Below the pieces are notes generated by a model, which worked only from the letters and a program-made list of their open reading frames with translations, searched no databases and was not told the DNA's origin. Shown piece after piece: positions 1-7,650 of a stretch of DNA of 18,371 bases (positions are counted from its first letter, which is position 1; each line of letters starts with the position of its first letter). The stretch spans positions 5,396 through 23,766 of the forward strand of contig JALXCH010000173.1 in assembly GCA_026991005.1 (NCBI GenBank). The letters run 5' to 3'. The stretch is from Calditrichia bacterium. Its GTDB lineage: Bacteria > Calditrichota > Calditrichia > RBG-13-44-9. A program made the translations under genes and the position numbers.

Positions 1-102
1 CCTGATTATAGTAGAAGGGATTCAGTGTTCCACGAGCTAAAAGCTCGTGGCTATAAAAACACTGTAAATCTTAATGAATTGAAGAATTACATTGAATTTT
101 AA
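1..102 (+). CDS. C-terminal end of an unidentified protein (possibly rhodanese-like)
   Basis: Frame 1 is open from the first base to a TAA at 100-102, giving 33 residues of a C-terminus. The start lies outside the window. The end reads HELKARGYKNTVNL followed by a short acidic and aromatic tail. This resembles the last helix and strand of rhodanese-type sulfurtransferase domains, where a basic loop is followed by a helix, then LK-x-x-G-[FY]-x-N-V-x-N-L. The resemblance is short and I treat it as a hint only. The segment coding HELKARG is itself a perfect DNA palindrome (30-50), so part of this C-terminus may derive from a dispersed palindromic repeat. It could also be a chance open frame. Confidence 0.4.
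   Translation, partial: PDYSRRDSVFHELKARGYKNTVNLNELKNYIEF
30..50. repeat. Palindrome with 9-bp arms inside the partial reading frame
   Basis: CCACGAGCT and AGCTCGTGG are exact inverted repeats around AAA. They sit inside a second, outer inverted repeat, CAGTGTT at about 23-29 and AACACTG at about 57-63, so the whole could fold as a two-part stem. It resembles the other short dispersed palindromes of this window in size and layout. No transposase is adjacent. Confidence 0.55.
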
Positions 103-333
103 AGACATATAAATACCCTCGAAAAGAAGTATTTCTTTATTATTATCTCAATGCTGAGTTCTCATGGCCATAAAGTAATACTAAATTCACTAATAAATAA
201 AGATTGAGCAACACGTTATTTATTGCTCCGGTTTTAAATAAACCTTGTGAGCTACAATATGCGCTATTTTGATTAAATATTCTTCTGATTTTCATTTTTA
301 CACAGCCTCTCGAATTTGTGGGCTATTGGCATT

Positions 334-351
334 CCGTCCCTAACGGGACGG
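334..351. repeat. Perfect 7-bp-arm palindrome
   Basis: CCGTCCC and GGGACGG flank a TAAC loop. This is one of a cluster of short palindromes upstream of the citrate lyase operon. There is no T-run after it on either strand, so it is not an obvious intrinsic terminator. Confidence 0.5.
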
Positions 352-407
352 GGTTGAGTTTTACATAATGAGCGCTATTCTCGAATTTTCATGCACACCA
401 GATTTAT

Positions 408-424
408 CCATCGCGAAGCGATGG
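408..424. repeat. Perfect 7-bp-arm palindrome
   Basis: CCATCGC and GCGATGG flank GAA. It is a member of the same cluster as 334-351 and 477-494. No neighbouring gene explains it. Confidence 0.5.
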
Positions 425-440
425 GACGCCACTGCACAGC

Positions 441-494
441 ATCCTATCGGATAGCCTATCCCAAGGGGATCCTATCGGATATTTTCAAATATCC
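441..494. repeat. Direct repeat plus palindrome
   Basis: ATCCTATCGGATA occurs at 441-453 and again at 469-481. The second copy runs into GGATATTT-TC-AAATATCC (477-494), an 8-bp-arm inverted repeat. It could be a regulatory site or a decayed small repeat element; the sequence does not decide. Confidence 0.45.
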
Positions 495-746
495 GAACAT
501 CCTAGCTACATGAGGATTCCTCTGGAGACTTATTTGGAAATTCCTTTTCCCGTAATGGGCCGTACGGATGAAATAAGAAAGAAGTGATTCTCCGAAGCAT
601 CCCACAGACAGGATAGAGTGAATAAATTGAGTAACAGTTAATTAAAATGCGAGCTGGCATCATATTTCCTTTTCACATAGATGAAATTATTATTAAATTT
701 GCTTAAGATTTACTACAAAAATTGAACTATTCACAAGGAGTTCACC

Positions 747-2003
747 ATGCAAATTACCGGAATGAAATACGGTGCACCTATTCTCAAATTGGCAAATTTC
801 CCGGTTCCGGAGGTGCTGGATTCCAACGCTACCCTGGAACAGGTGGAAGCCTTAATCCGGAAGCGGGGGAAGTGCGTGGTTAAACCCATCTTTTACGGCG
901 GTGTGGGTAAAAAGGGCAAAGCAGGATTGGTGCGAATTGTTTCTTCGGTGACTGAAGCAATGGAAGCCAAACGGAAACTCTTCTTTGCCGAACATGTGTT
1001 TCACGGAAAAACAATTCAAGCCAACGGGGTCACTTTTGAGGAATTCATTCCCTCTTCCTACGAAATTTATTTCAACCTCTCTGTTTCTACTCTCACCCGC
1101 AAAGTTAATTTTACCCTCACCCATCACGGCGGGGTGGATATTGAGGAACTCTCGAAAGACCAGATCATCGAGAAAACGTTCGACCCCATCACCGGACTGA
1201 AATCTTACCACATCATCGATGCGCTTACCGAGATCAACGCCCCGCGGGAGATCATTAGTCCGCTGGTGCAACACCTGCCGCGCCTGTGGAATCTGTACAA
1301 CGATTTTGGATTTACCACTCTGGAAATTAATCCCATCCGCATGGAAACCGTGCGAAACCGGCTGGTTCCCATTGCCTGCGATTTTAAAGCGCAGTTCGAT
1401 CGGGACAATCCCCAGTACCAGCGACTGAATCTACCACCGGAAATTTTCCAGACGGATATTACTCCCTTCGAAGCGGAAATCAACCAGTTGCGAACATACC
1501 AGGGGCAGAGTGATGTGGTGGTGATTAATCCCCACGGGACGATTACCTCCTTCATGTTCGGAGGGGGCGCCAACAGTGCCGCGACCGAGGTGCTGTCTCA
1601 CAAAGCGACCATTTCCAGCGATTTTGGTGGAAATCCGCCTTACTCCAAGATGTACGAAATTGCCCGAATTGTGTACAAATACTGGTTAAAACAATCCAAT
1701 GTGCTGTTGATTATTGGGGGGAAAGCTAACAACACCGATATTTTCGTCACCTTTAAGGCCATGTTCGATGCGCTGCGGGATTACGTAACCCGGCACGGTA
1801 AGCCCGAAATTTACGTGGTGGTGGGCCGGGGCGGGCCGAATTTAATCAAGGGAATGGCGTACGCCCGCGATGTGCTGGATAGCCTGGAAATTCCCTACAA
1901 ATTTTTTGGCTACGATAGCTCCATGGTGGAGGTGGTGCAGTACGCCGTGGATGTGGACGACTGGTTTATTCAAACCAAAAGCATGAGCAGTGTGAAATTA
2001 TAA
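747..2003 (+). CDS. aclB: ATP-citrate lyase, ATP-grasp and citrate-binding subunit
   Basis: The 418-residue product matches the small subunit of two-subunit ATP-citrate lyases (about 400 residues in green sulfur bacteria, where AclB is the ATP-grasp subunit). Residues 1-245 are an ATP-grasp, succinyl-CoA-synthetase-beta-like domain, with VVKP at 44-47, a glycine and lysine loop (GGVGKKGKAG) and the metal-ligand motif TLEINP at 191-196. Residues 250-405 are the citrate-binding domain, with GGGAN (272-276), IIGGKANNTD (322-331) and GRGGPN (360-365), matching GGGAS, IIGGSIAN and RRGGPN of animal ACLY. The subunit should activate citrate with ATP and pass it to the partner encoded downstream. ATG 747 is preceded by AAGGAG with 6 nt spacing. 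The next gene follows after 15 nt, so the two form one operon. Divergence from textbook enzymes leaves the exact substrate open. Confidence 0.85.
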   Translation: MQITGMKYGAPILKLANFPVPEVLDSNATLEQVEALIRKRGKCVVKPIFYGGVGKKGKAGLVRIVSSVTEAMEAKRKLFFAEHVFHGKTIQANGVTFEEFIPSSYEIYFNLSVSTLTRKVNFTLTHHGGVDIEELSKDQIIEKTFDPITGLKSYHIIDALTEINAPREIISPLVQHLPRLWNLYNDFGFTTLEINPIRMETVRNRLVPIACDFKAQFDRDNPQYQRLNLPPEIFQTDITPFEAEINQLRTYQGQSDVVVINPHGTITSFMFGGGANSAATEVLSHKATISSDFGGNPPYSKMYEIARIVYKYWLKQSNVLLIIGGKANNTDIFVTFKAMFDALRDYVTRHGKPEIYVVVGRGGPNLIKGMAYARDVLDSLEIPYKFFGYDSSMVEVVQYAVDVDDWFIQTKSMSSVKL

Positions 2004-2018
2004 GGGCGAGGATGAACG

Positions 2019-4730
2019 ATGAATCAAAATAAACCTTTTCCGTATTTTGTTGGGATCGATTCTCTGGAGCAGGTGGCAACTCCCGAGTCCCGGGTGTGCG
2101 TGATGAACATCCTGGGAAGCGAAAGTAGCAAAGTCACGCCAATATCCCATGCTTTTAGCGGAGGCAATGTGGTGGCGGGCGTACAGTACGGGCGTACCGG
2201 CAAGCTGGAAACGCCGATTGGGGATATTCCCGTGTACAGCCGCCTGGCCGATGTAATGAAACACCACCGCTTCGATACGGGGGTCATCTACCTGCCACCC
2301 GAGGCGGTGTTTTACGCCGTCACCGAATTATGCCACTACAATAAGGAGCTGGAGAAAATCATCATTATTACCGAAAAAGTTAGCGTGAAGGATCAGCGGT
2401 TGATTCGGGCGGTGTGCCAGAGCAATCACATCGATGTGTTTGGCGCCAATTGTCTGGGAGTTGCCGATTCCTGGAATCATGTGCGCATTGGTGGGGCGCT
2501 GGGAGGCGACCGACCGGAAGAAACGCTGCTGAAGGGTTCGGTAGCCATCCACAGCAATTCCGGGAACTTCAGCACCACCATTGCCGAATACCTCAAAACG
2601 GAAGGATTTGGCACCACTACCATCATCAGCTCGGGTAAAGATATCATCATTCAGTTTGCTGTGGCGGAGTTCCTGTACGCGGCTCAAAACGACCCCCGCA
2701 CCCGGGCGGTGGTGCTGTATGTAGAACCGGGAGGGTATTACGAAAAGCAGGCGCTGGACTGGATTCAGTCCGGGAAGTTGCAATTCAACAAGCCCATCGT
2801 GGCCTGCGTTACCGGTCGCTGGAAGTCCAATTTAACGCGGGCGTGCGGCCATGCCGGGGCACTGGCGGGGGAAGGCGACGACGCCATCTCCAAAGAAGGC
2901 TGGTTCGATGAATATTTCGGAGTGCCGGTTTTCGATCCCGACCATCCCGAGCGGGTAAGCGAGCGCGGCGTGCGGGTCGCCTCCATCCAGCATATTCCCC
3001 AGGCAATGAAAGCTATTTTTAAGGAGCTGGGTCTGGAACCGGACTTCGAACCACGGGGCAGCCTGATGCTGAAACCCTGGTTTGGTAACGACTTTGGCTT
3101 GAACCTGCCACTGAAACTGCGCATCCCGGTGGTGGAAGCCATTCCTCCTTACAACGAAGAAATTGCCCGGGTGAATAAGCAACTGGGCGCTTCCTTTATG
3201 CGCCAGAACATGCGCAACGCTTCGGGCGCATCCCGCATCGAGCCCAAAACCTACGTGGCGGAGCTGCACGGGAAGCCGGTGGTGGAACTCACCGAATATC
3301 CGCTGGAGAGCAACATGGTGTTTGCCCTCACCAAAATGCACCCGGAGCCCGAGCTGCTTCCGTTGATTAACATTGCCCTGAATTATTTAAGTGCCGTGGA
3401 CGATTCCTTTTACCAGATTGTTCAGCAGGCGCGGGCCAATGGGGCGACCCCTAACGAGGTGCTTACGGCGGTGGTAGCGCTGCTGGGCGATAACGAGCAG
3501 TTCCGGCTGGGAAGGGAATACATCAAAGGGCTTATCGACTTGTTCTCGGAGCTGGGGGTGCGGGATGTCAGTCGGGAAATTGATTTTCAGCAGGCGGAAG
3601 CGCTGGCGCAGCAATTTATACCCGGCGGGAACCAGAAACCGGGGCCGTTTGCCCAGTTTCTGGCCGGGAAAATGCGCGAGAGTTTCCGTCCCAGCAACAT
3701 CATGCGCTTCGCCGTGCGCTATGCGGAAAACCATCCCCTCGCCGATCCGGACCTTTTCCTGATTGCTGCTCTGTTTCTGCATGTTGCCTTCCCCACGCTG
3801 GTGCTGAAGCGGATTTCCCGGGACACCGCCGAGAATCTCATCACCTATCTGGGAATCGAAGCCAAACTCACCCTGCTGGCCAGCCTGCGGCCCCGGGAGA
3901 ATCCCCTCATCCAGAAAATTCTGGAGCGGAAAGAACTGGATGTTCTGGAAACTTCCTTCAACCGGGTAGCCTACCAGGCAGTGTTCGGAGAAGCTCCGGA
4001 TTCCGTGCAATTAAAAGAGTTTTCCGCCCTGCTGGCATTAACCCTGACCAACGGCCCGGGTACTTTGAGTGCCAAAGGGGCTAAAGAAAGCGTAAGCGCC
4101 CGAAATCACATCTCCACCGCCTTTGCCGGTTTCCTCACCAATACGGGATTGGCTCACGGAGGCAGCGGTTACGAAGCCATTGAGTTCTTGCTGGATTCTT
4201 TCAAGGGGGAAACGGTGACCGATCCTTCCCGCAACGTGGACAATATCGATCTGCAAAAACTGGCGTTTCGGGTGGCTTCGGATTATCTGGAATACAAAAA
4301 TGAGGCAAAACTTAAGGGAAATCTGGATTACAAACGCATCCCCTGCATTAACCATCCCGTGTTTAAGGATAAGCTGGTCAACATCGATCCCCGGGAGGAT
4401 TACATTCGCAAGCGTTTTCAGGAAGAGGGAATCGGAAATATTTTCTGGGATTTTTACCACTACCTGGTGGAAGCACTGTACAAAGTGGGCGCCTCCAATA
4501 AAATTTATTGCGTGAATATTGATGCGGTGATTGCGGTCATCTCCCTGAAGTTGATGTGGAACGCTTACCATTCTGGAAGGTTGCAGGAAACGGACATGCA
4601 GAAGATTGGGTTCATTATTTTCCTGCTGGGAAGAATGGTTGGGGTTTCGGCGGAAATTGCCGACCACCGCGACCGGGGAATGGATATGGATTGCCGCACC
4701 CCCATTAAGGAGACGCGATATATTGTTTAA
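2019..4730 (+). CDS. aclA: ATP-citrate lyase, large subunit (CoA-ligase plus citrate-synthase-like domain), unusually long
   Basis: The product has 903 residues; the usual large subunit has about 610. Residues 1-150 are a CoA-binding Rossmann domain. Residues 150-345 are the succinyl-CoA-ligase alpha-like domain, with the phosphohistidine motif GHAGA (His278). Residues 390-425 match the ASFMTSICDERGQ region of ACLY, and the C-terminal 670-903 is citrate-synthase/citryl-CoA-lyase-like, with TNGP, GFLTNTGLAHGG, INHP (His779), NID (Asp835) and LLGRMVGVSAEIADHR. About 200 extra residues lie between roughly 430 and 665. The two histidines of the ACLY segment ADHGP...GAHN appear as Asn678 and Lys689, so cleavage chemistry may differ. 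The start has a GAGGA ribosome binding site 15 nt after the preceding stop. Together with the upstream subunit it should catalyse citrate + ATP + CoA to acetyl-CoA + oxaloacetate. A related acyl-CoA ligase/lyase on another carboxylic acid is the alternative. Confidence 0.8.
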   Translation: MNQNKPFPYFVGIDSLEQVATPESRVCVMNILGSESSKVTPISHAFSGGNVVAGVQYGRTGKLETPIGDIPVYSRLADVMKHHRFDTGVIYLPPEAVFYAVTELCHYNKELEKIIIITEKVSVKDQRLIRAVCQSNHIDVFGANCLGVADSWNHVRIGGALGGDRPEETLLKGSVAIHSNSGNFSTTIAEYLKTEGFGTTTIISSGKDIIIQFAVAEFLYAAQNDPRTRAVVLYVEPGGYYEKQALDWIQSGKLQFNKPIVACVTGRWKSNLTRACGHAGALAGEGDDAISKEGWFDEYFGVPVFDPDHPERVSERGVRVASIQHIPQAMKAIFKELGLEPDFEPRGSLMLKPWFGNDFGLNLPLKLRIPVVEAIPPYNEEIARVNKQLGASFMRQNMRNASGASRIEPKTYVAELHGKPVVELTEYPLESNMVFALTKMHPEPELLPLINIALNYLSAVDDSFYQIVQQARANGATPNEVLTAVVALLGDNEQFRLGREYIKGLIDLFSELGVRDVSREIDFQQAEALAQQFIPGGNQKPGPFAQFLAGKMRESFRPSNIMRFAVRYAENHPLADPDLFLIAALFLHVAFPTLVLKRISRDTAENLITYLGIEAKLTLLASLRPRENPLIQKILERKELDVLETSFNRVAYQAVFGEAPDSVQLKEFSALLALTLTNGPGTLSAKGAKESVSARNHISTAFAGFLTNTGLAHGGSGYEAIEFLLDSFKGETVTDPSRNVDNIDLQKLAFRVASDYLEYKNEAKLKGNLDYKRIPCINHPVFKDKLVNIDPREDYIRKRFQEEGIGNIFWDFYHYLVEALYKVGASNKIYCVNIDAVIAVISLKLMWNAYHSGRLQETDMQKIGFIIFLLGRMVGVSAEIADHRDRGMDMDCRTPIKETRYIV

Positions 4731-4865
4731 GGATGTGAGAAGGCAAAATCCGTAATTCATTGAGGAAAGGGAGGGAGAAAATGGCAGGGAGGTTTGTCCT
4801 TTTTTCTCCGGTGAAGAATGGGAGGAAAATGGGCACTCTTTCCGAAGTCCTGGCGACTGGAAGTT

Positions 4866-5501
4866 TCAGAATTTCAGGTAGAGGGAGATGGCGGGTCCCG
4901 CCGCTGCGCCCGAAATGAGTCCCACCGTTCCGCCGTAAGCCACACTTCCGGCGATGGTAACCCCCACAATCTTAATCAGCATGTAATTCCCTTCGATGGT
5001 ATTGAAATGAATAACATGCAGGTAGTGGCCCGTAATGAAAAGGGGCAGGTAGCTGGCGACGAGAATTATAGTACCGTCGATTGCCCCGTACAGGGCGCCT
5101 TTAAGCAGTGCTTTTCCCGGTTTGGGGTCTCCCTTCATGATCTGGCGAGCCGCCCAGCGGGTGGTCACCATCCCCACACAGGAGCTGATAAGAATGGGTG
5201 GGAGTGCAATCGCCCACACCTTCCAGCCGGTTCCCTTATCCTGCGTTAGCCAGTACAGGTGCAGGGTGCTGATGCCTGCACCGGCAACAAGTCCCGCCCA
5301 TTGACTGGTGCGCAGCACGCGCTCTCGTCGAATATCCGGGGATTCAGATTGACCGCGGGATGCTGTGGGAGTGGCAGTCAATGCAGCGGCAAGTAGAGAA
5401 GTTTGTTTCATTCCCGGAGGAAATGTGTTTTGCTTTTCCTGGGCAAAAGCGAGACTCCCCATCGTTAACAAAAAAATAAAGTAGAGAAGAATTTTTCTCA
5501 T
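4866..5501 (-). CDS. Hypothetical exported or inner-membrane protein with signal peptide
   Basis: I do not recognise the family. The 211-residue product, starting at the ATG at 5499-5501, opens with a classic signal peptide: MRKILLYF, a hydrophobic core, then SLAFA before QEK. About four hydrophobic segments follow, at roughly residues 70-90, 95-115, 135-160 and 170-205. The later ones are rich in Gly, Ala and Ser (GALYGAIDG, VAYGGTVGLISGAAAGPA). An in-frame ATG seven codons upstream (5522) would put charged residues before the signal peptide, so I prefer 5501. A weak AGAAAG sits upstream of it. The gene converges on the citrate lyase operon, 135 bp away. Its upstream region begins inside the decayed far end of CRISPR array 1, so its native promoter may have been disturbed. 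No functional link to either neighbour is visible. Confidence 0.7.
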   Translation of the reverse strand: MRKILLYFIFLLTMGSLAFAQEKQNTFPPGMKQTSLLAAALTATPTASRGQSESPDIRRERVLRTSQWAGLVAGAGISTLHLYWLTQDKGTGWKVWAIALPPILISSCVGMVTTRWAARQIMKGDPKPGKALLKGALYGAIDGTIILVASYLPLFITGHYLHVIHFNTIEGNYMLIKIVGVTIAGSVAYGGTVGLISGAAAGPAISLYLKF

Positions 5502-5788
5502 GGATATTTCTTTCTGGCACATGGGTTATTTCCCGGCCTCAACTGGCACCAGGGCTCTCCTCTATGATGGTAGCCGCAGGCTTTATGCCTGCGGTAAAAA
5601 GTAGCCGCAGGTTTTACGCCTGCGGTAAATAGTCTCAACCCTCCCCGCACCTTTGCCATCCCTGGCGGTGCCGGGATTTCGGCCCTCCCGGCCTCAACCG
5701 GCACCGGGGCTGTCCTCTCGGACTATTGCCTGATTGCTGATTTTTTAAAAGCAAAATCTCAACTCCCGGAACCAGGGCTGTTCTCACC

Positions 5789-5927
5789 TTTTGTAGCACG
5801 CCTCTCCCGAGGCGTTATGCTGCGCAAGCAGCATACTTCTAACCACCCGCCTCAGAAGCGTTTTTGTGCAACACAGGCGTTCTTTTTACCCACATCGAAT
5901 TTTTCCGGCCCGGTAAAGCCGAAGGAC
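5789..5927. repeat. Composite hairpin element, copy A
   Basis: About 139 bp beginning TTTTGTAGCACG. It contains two stem-loops, ACGCC-TCTCCCGA-GGCGT and ATGCTGC-GCAA-GCAGCAT, then a CATCGAATTTTTCCGGCCCGG segment ending GAAGGAC. It starts inside the tail of a truncated CRISPR repeat and runs straight into a 32-bp hairpin unit (5928-5959). It is near-identical to copy D (11996-12133). It has no coding capacity and is a non-autonomous repeat. Confidence 0.75.
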
Positions 5928-6048
5928 GGTAGCCGCAGGCTTTACGCCTGCGGTAAATTGTCTCAACCCTCCCCGCACTTTTGCCATCCCTGGTGGTGCC
6001 GGGATTTCGGCCTTCCCGGCCTCAACTGGCACCAGGGCTGTCCTCTCC

Positions 6049-6192
6049 TTTTGTAGCACGCCTCTCCCGAGGCGTTATGCTGCGTAAGCAGCATTCTTTT
6101 AACCACCTACCTCCGAAGCGCTTCTTGCAATACCAGCGTTCTTTTTACACACATCGAAATTTTCCGGCTTGGTAAAGCCGAAATTTCGAACA
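6049..6192. repeat. Composite hairpin element, copy B
   Basis: Starts TTTTGTAGCACG like copies A and D and has the same two stem-loops. Its right end differs: it reads GGTAAAGCCGAAATTTCG, without the GGAC and 32-bp hairpin that follow the other copies. It again begins where a CRISPR repeat loses its last bases (about 6048). The right boundary is approximate. Confidence 0.7.
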
Positions 6193-6509
6193 TCGCTCCT
6201 CTGCCTCGTCTCAATCCACCCCGCACCTTTGCCATCCCTGGGGGTGTCGGGATTTTCAGCCTTCCCGGCCTCAACCGGCACCGGGGCTGTCCTCTCAGAT
6301 GATTTGGCAACTCCCAGCGTCGATAATCTAGATGAGTCTCAACCCCCAGCACCAGGGCTGTCCTCTCGGACTTTTCTGGGATAAATCAGCGGGGTTTCAA
6401 TTGTCTCAACCCCTGGTACCAGGGCTGTCCTCTCGGACCATTTGACGCCGAGACCAACGGTCTCTGGGGCACTGTCTCAACCCCTGGTACCAGGGCTGTC
6501 CTCTCGGAC

Positions 6510-6660
6510 TGTACCGTTTTTAAACTTCGTTAATTCGTAAGCTACAACCGCAAAATTCAGAACCCCGGTAAAATGGCACCCGTTTTGGCCAAAAATGCGG
6601 GAGGTTCCGAATGGTGCTCGAAATATAGGATATTTTTGATGAAGAAACCATAATTTTTAA
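6510..6660 (-). promoter_or_regulatory. CRISPR leader 1
   Basis: An AT-rich stretch immediately beyond the last intact repeat, nearly identical to the sequences at 8466-8620 and 12330-12472. It contains a 10-bp inverted repeat (ATTCAGAACC at 6555-6564, GGTTCCGAAT at 6603-6612, one mismatch) around the perfect palindrome TTTTGGCCAAAA (6583-6594). As the leader it should hold the pre-crRNA promoter and the integration signal for Cas1-Cas2, reading toward lower coordinates. The upstream boundary at 6660 is approximate. Confidence 0.8.
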
Positions 6661-6861
6661 GTGTTAAAACGCTGTTCTTTCTTCCGATCTTATTTCTCAA
6701 CTCCAATTTAATTAAACCGAATTTCCGGAGGTAGTATTAATTTCATTTTGCATTTTAAAATTGTTCTTTAACCCTCTGACCGACAAAATGGCGACCATCG
6801 AGAAAGATAATTCGAAATTTGAATATCGGGTTGTGGGGATGAAAGAAGGATTAACAGATAG

Positions 6862-6890
6862 TTGACAATGTATATACATTGTTGTATTTT
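6862..6890 (+). promoter_or_regulatory. Promoter and palindromic operator of the toxin-antitoxin pair
   Basis: TTGACA at 6862-6867 and TATTTT at 6885-6890 are separated by exactly 17 bp, a strong sigma-70-type promoter. A perfect 18-bp palindrome, ACAATGTATATACATTGT (6865-6882), lies between and over them. Ribbon-helix-helix antitoxins usually bind such sites, so autorepression by the antitoxin at 7164-7472, alone or with the toxin, is inferred. Confidence 0.75.
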
Positions 6891-6895
6891 TGAAC

Positions 6896-7177
6896 ATGGA
6901 TATTATCTGGGACGAAAAGAAGAATGAATGGCTCATATTAAATCGGGGAATCTCTTTTGAAGAGATTACCGAATTAATTCTGAACAAAGAGTACATTGAT
7001 ATCGTGGAAAATCCGACTCGGGAAAATCAGATGTACTTCATAATGAAAATAGGGAATTACACCTGGGTAATTCCTTTTGTTATCGATGAGGAAGAGCGGA
7101 TTGTGTTGAAAACTGCCTTTCCGAGCCGGAAGTTTCATAAAAAATACGGAGGAAAAAAGCGAGATGACACGATTTAA
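6896..7177 (+). CDS. BrnT-family type II toxin (putative ribonuclease)
   Basis: The 93-residue product has the BrnT layout: an N-terminal IIWDEKKN, then RGISFEEITELI, a middle beta-sheet, and a basic C-terminus (FPSRKFHKKYGGKK). BrnT toxins are small RelE-fold RNases that block translation by cutting mRNA, and they are encoded before their antitoxin, as here. The antitoxin gene overlaps this one by 14 nt. ATG 6896 lies only about 6 nt beyond the -10 box and no Shine-Dalgarno precedes it, so the mRNA may be leaderless. An in-frame TTG at 6890 is the alternative start but would fall at or before the transcription start. The pair sits between CRISPR arrays 1 and 2, on the strand opposite to them. 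Confidence 0.72.
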   Translation: MDIIWDEKKNEWLILNRGISFEEITELILNKEYIDIVENPTRENQMYFIMKIGNYTWVIPFVIDEEERIVLKTAFPSRKFHKKYGGKKRDDTI

Positions 7178-7472
7178 TTTAACCGAAGATGAGAAGAAAA
7201 TTGAAGAGGAAATGAACGAATTAAAACCGGTAAGCAAGGAAAAAAGAGAACAGATTGAGAAAATCATCGAACGATCTCGCAAAGACAAAGCCATTAGCTT
7301 AAGGTTGTCGAGATACGATCTGGAGAAAATAAAAGAAAGAGCCCGGGAAGAAGGGGTTCCTTACCAGACCTTAATCAGTATGGTTTTGCATAAATATGTA
7401 ACGAACCGGCTGATTGAAAAGGATGAGGTGTTGAAAATAATTCATATTTTGAAGGAAAACGAAGCGATTTAA
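7164..7472 (+). CDS. CopG/BrnA-like ribbon-helix-helix antitoxin
   Basis: The 102-residue product has a charged, helical N-terminal half (residues 1-42) and the C-terminal signature KAISLRLSRYDLEKIK followed by AREEGVPYQTLISMVLHKY. The latter is characteristic of the CopG-type antitoxins paired with BrnT toxins. The strand followed by two helices should dimerise and bind the palindromic operator at 6865-6882, and the rest should wrap the toxin. ATG 7164 has GGAGGA upstream and overlaps the toxin end, giving translational coupling. It neutralises the 6896-7177 product. Placement between arrays may stabilise the CRISPR locus (inference). Confidence 0.8.
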   Translation: MTRFNLTEDEKKIEEEMNELKPVSKEKREQIEKIIERSRKDKAISLRLSRYDLEKIKERAREEGVPYQTLISMVLHKYVTNRLIEKDEVLKIIHILKENEAI

Positions 7473-7650
7473 AAATGAGTGGCAGTTTAAGGGAGATTTT
7501 TGGTTAATTTTAACCCTTAATTAGGTTGAGTGAAATTTTTTTCTGAAAATTGAAAAATTTGCCCTCTCCAACAGCTCTATCATTTTTTTTATTAAACCTC
7601 CATTACCGTAATTTTTTTTACATGCCTCTCCGAAGGCATTTTTGTACCTG

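Larger units (their letters stand above)
103..746. other. AT-rich intergenic region with clustered palindromes upstream of the citrate lyase genes
   Basis: About 640 bp without a credible gene. It holds three perfect palindromes: CCGTCCC-TAAC-GGGACGG (334-351), CCATCGC-GAA-GCGATGG (408-424) and GGATATTT-TC-AAATATCC (477-494). It also holds a direct repeat, ATCCTATCGGATA, at 441-453 and 469-481. The last 100 bp before the first citrate lyase gene are AT-rich and presumably contain its promoter, but I see no convincing -35/-10 pair. An AAGGAG ribosome binding site lies at 735-740. Confidence 0.6.
5531..6509 (-). CRISPR. CRISPR array 1, degenerate and element-invaded, read leftward
   Basis: Clean 36-bp repeats lie at 6336-6371, 6403-6438 and 6474-6509. 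On the + strand they start GTCTCAACC, have a central palindrome CCTGGTACCAGG and end CTCTCGGAC. Spacers are 31-35 bp. Farther from the leader, repeats are interrupted by an insert of about 59 bp (5632-5723, 5960-6048, 6208-6300) or degraded (5531-5566, 5757-5788). The 32-bp hairpin unit fills slots at 5569-5600 (variant), 5601-5631 and 5928-5959, and composite elements occupy 5789-5927 and 6049-6192. Repeats are best next to the leader at the right end and decay leftward, so the transcript runs on the - strand. In that sense the repeat ends GGTTGAGAC, typical of a type III 5' handle. Confidence 0.93.

Noticed and set aside
852..4760. Long antisense frames within the two citrate lyase genes
   Set aside because: Shadows of well-supported coding frames; no family signature or ribosome binding site.
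4774..4809. Possible terminator between the citrate lyase genes and the convergent membrane-protein gene (GGAGAAAA and TTTTCTCC)
   Set aside because: The 8-bp arms are AT-rich with a 20-nt loop and no following T-run beyond the arm itself; too weak to call.
5498..6384. Open frames on both strands across array 1 with repeated peptides such as FTAGVKPAAT and PVEAGKAEIPAPPG
   Set aside because: They are translations of the CRISPR repeats, the insert and the hairpin unit. The same peptides recur at every array, they have no ribosome binding sites and they do not keep frame through the elements.
6788..6865. A 25-codon open frame upstream of the toxin gene
   Set aside because: Short, no clear ribosome binding site, and it ends on the TTGACA box; chance frame is more likely.
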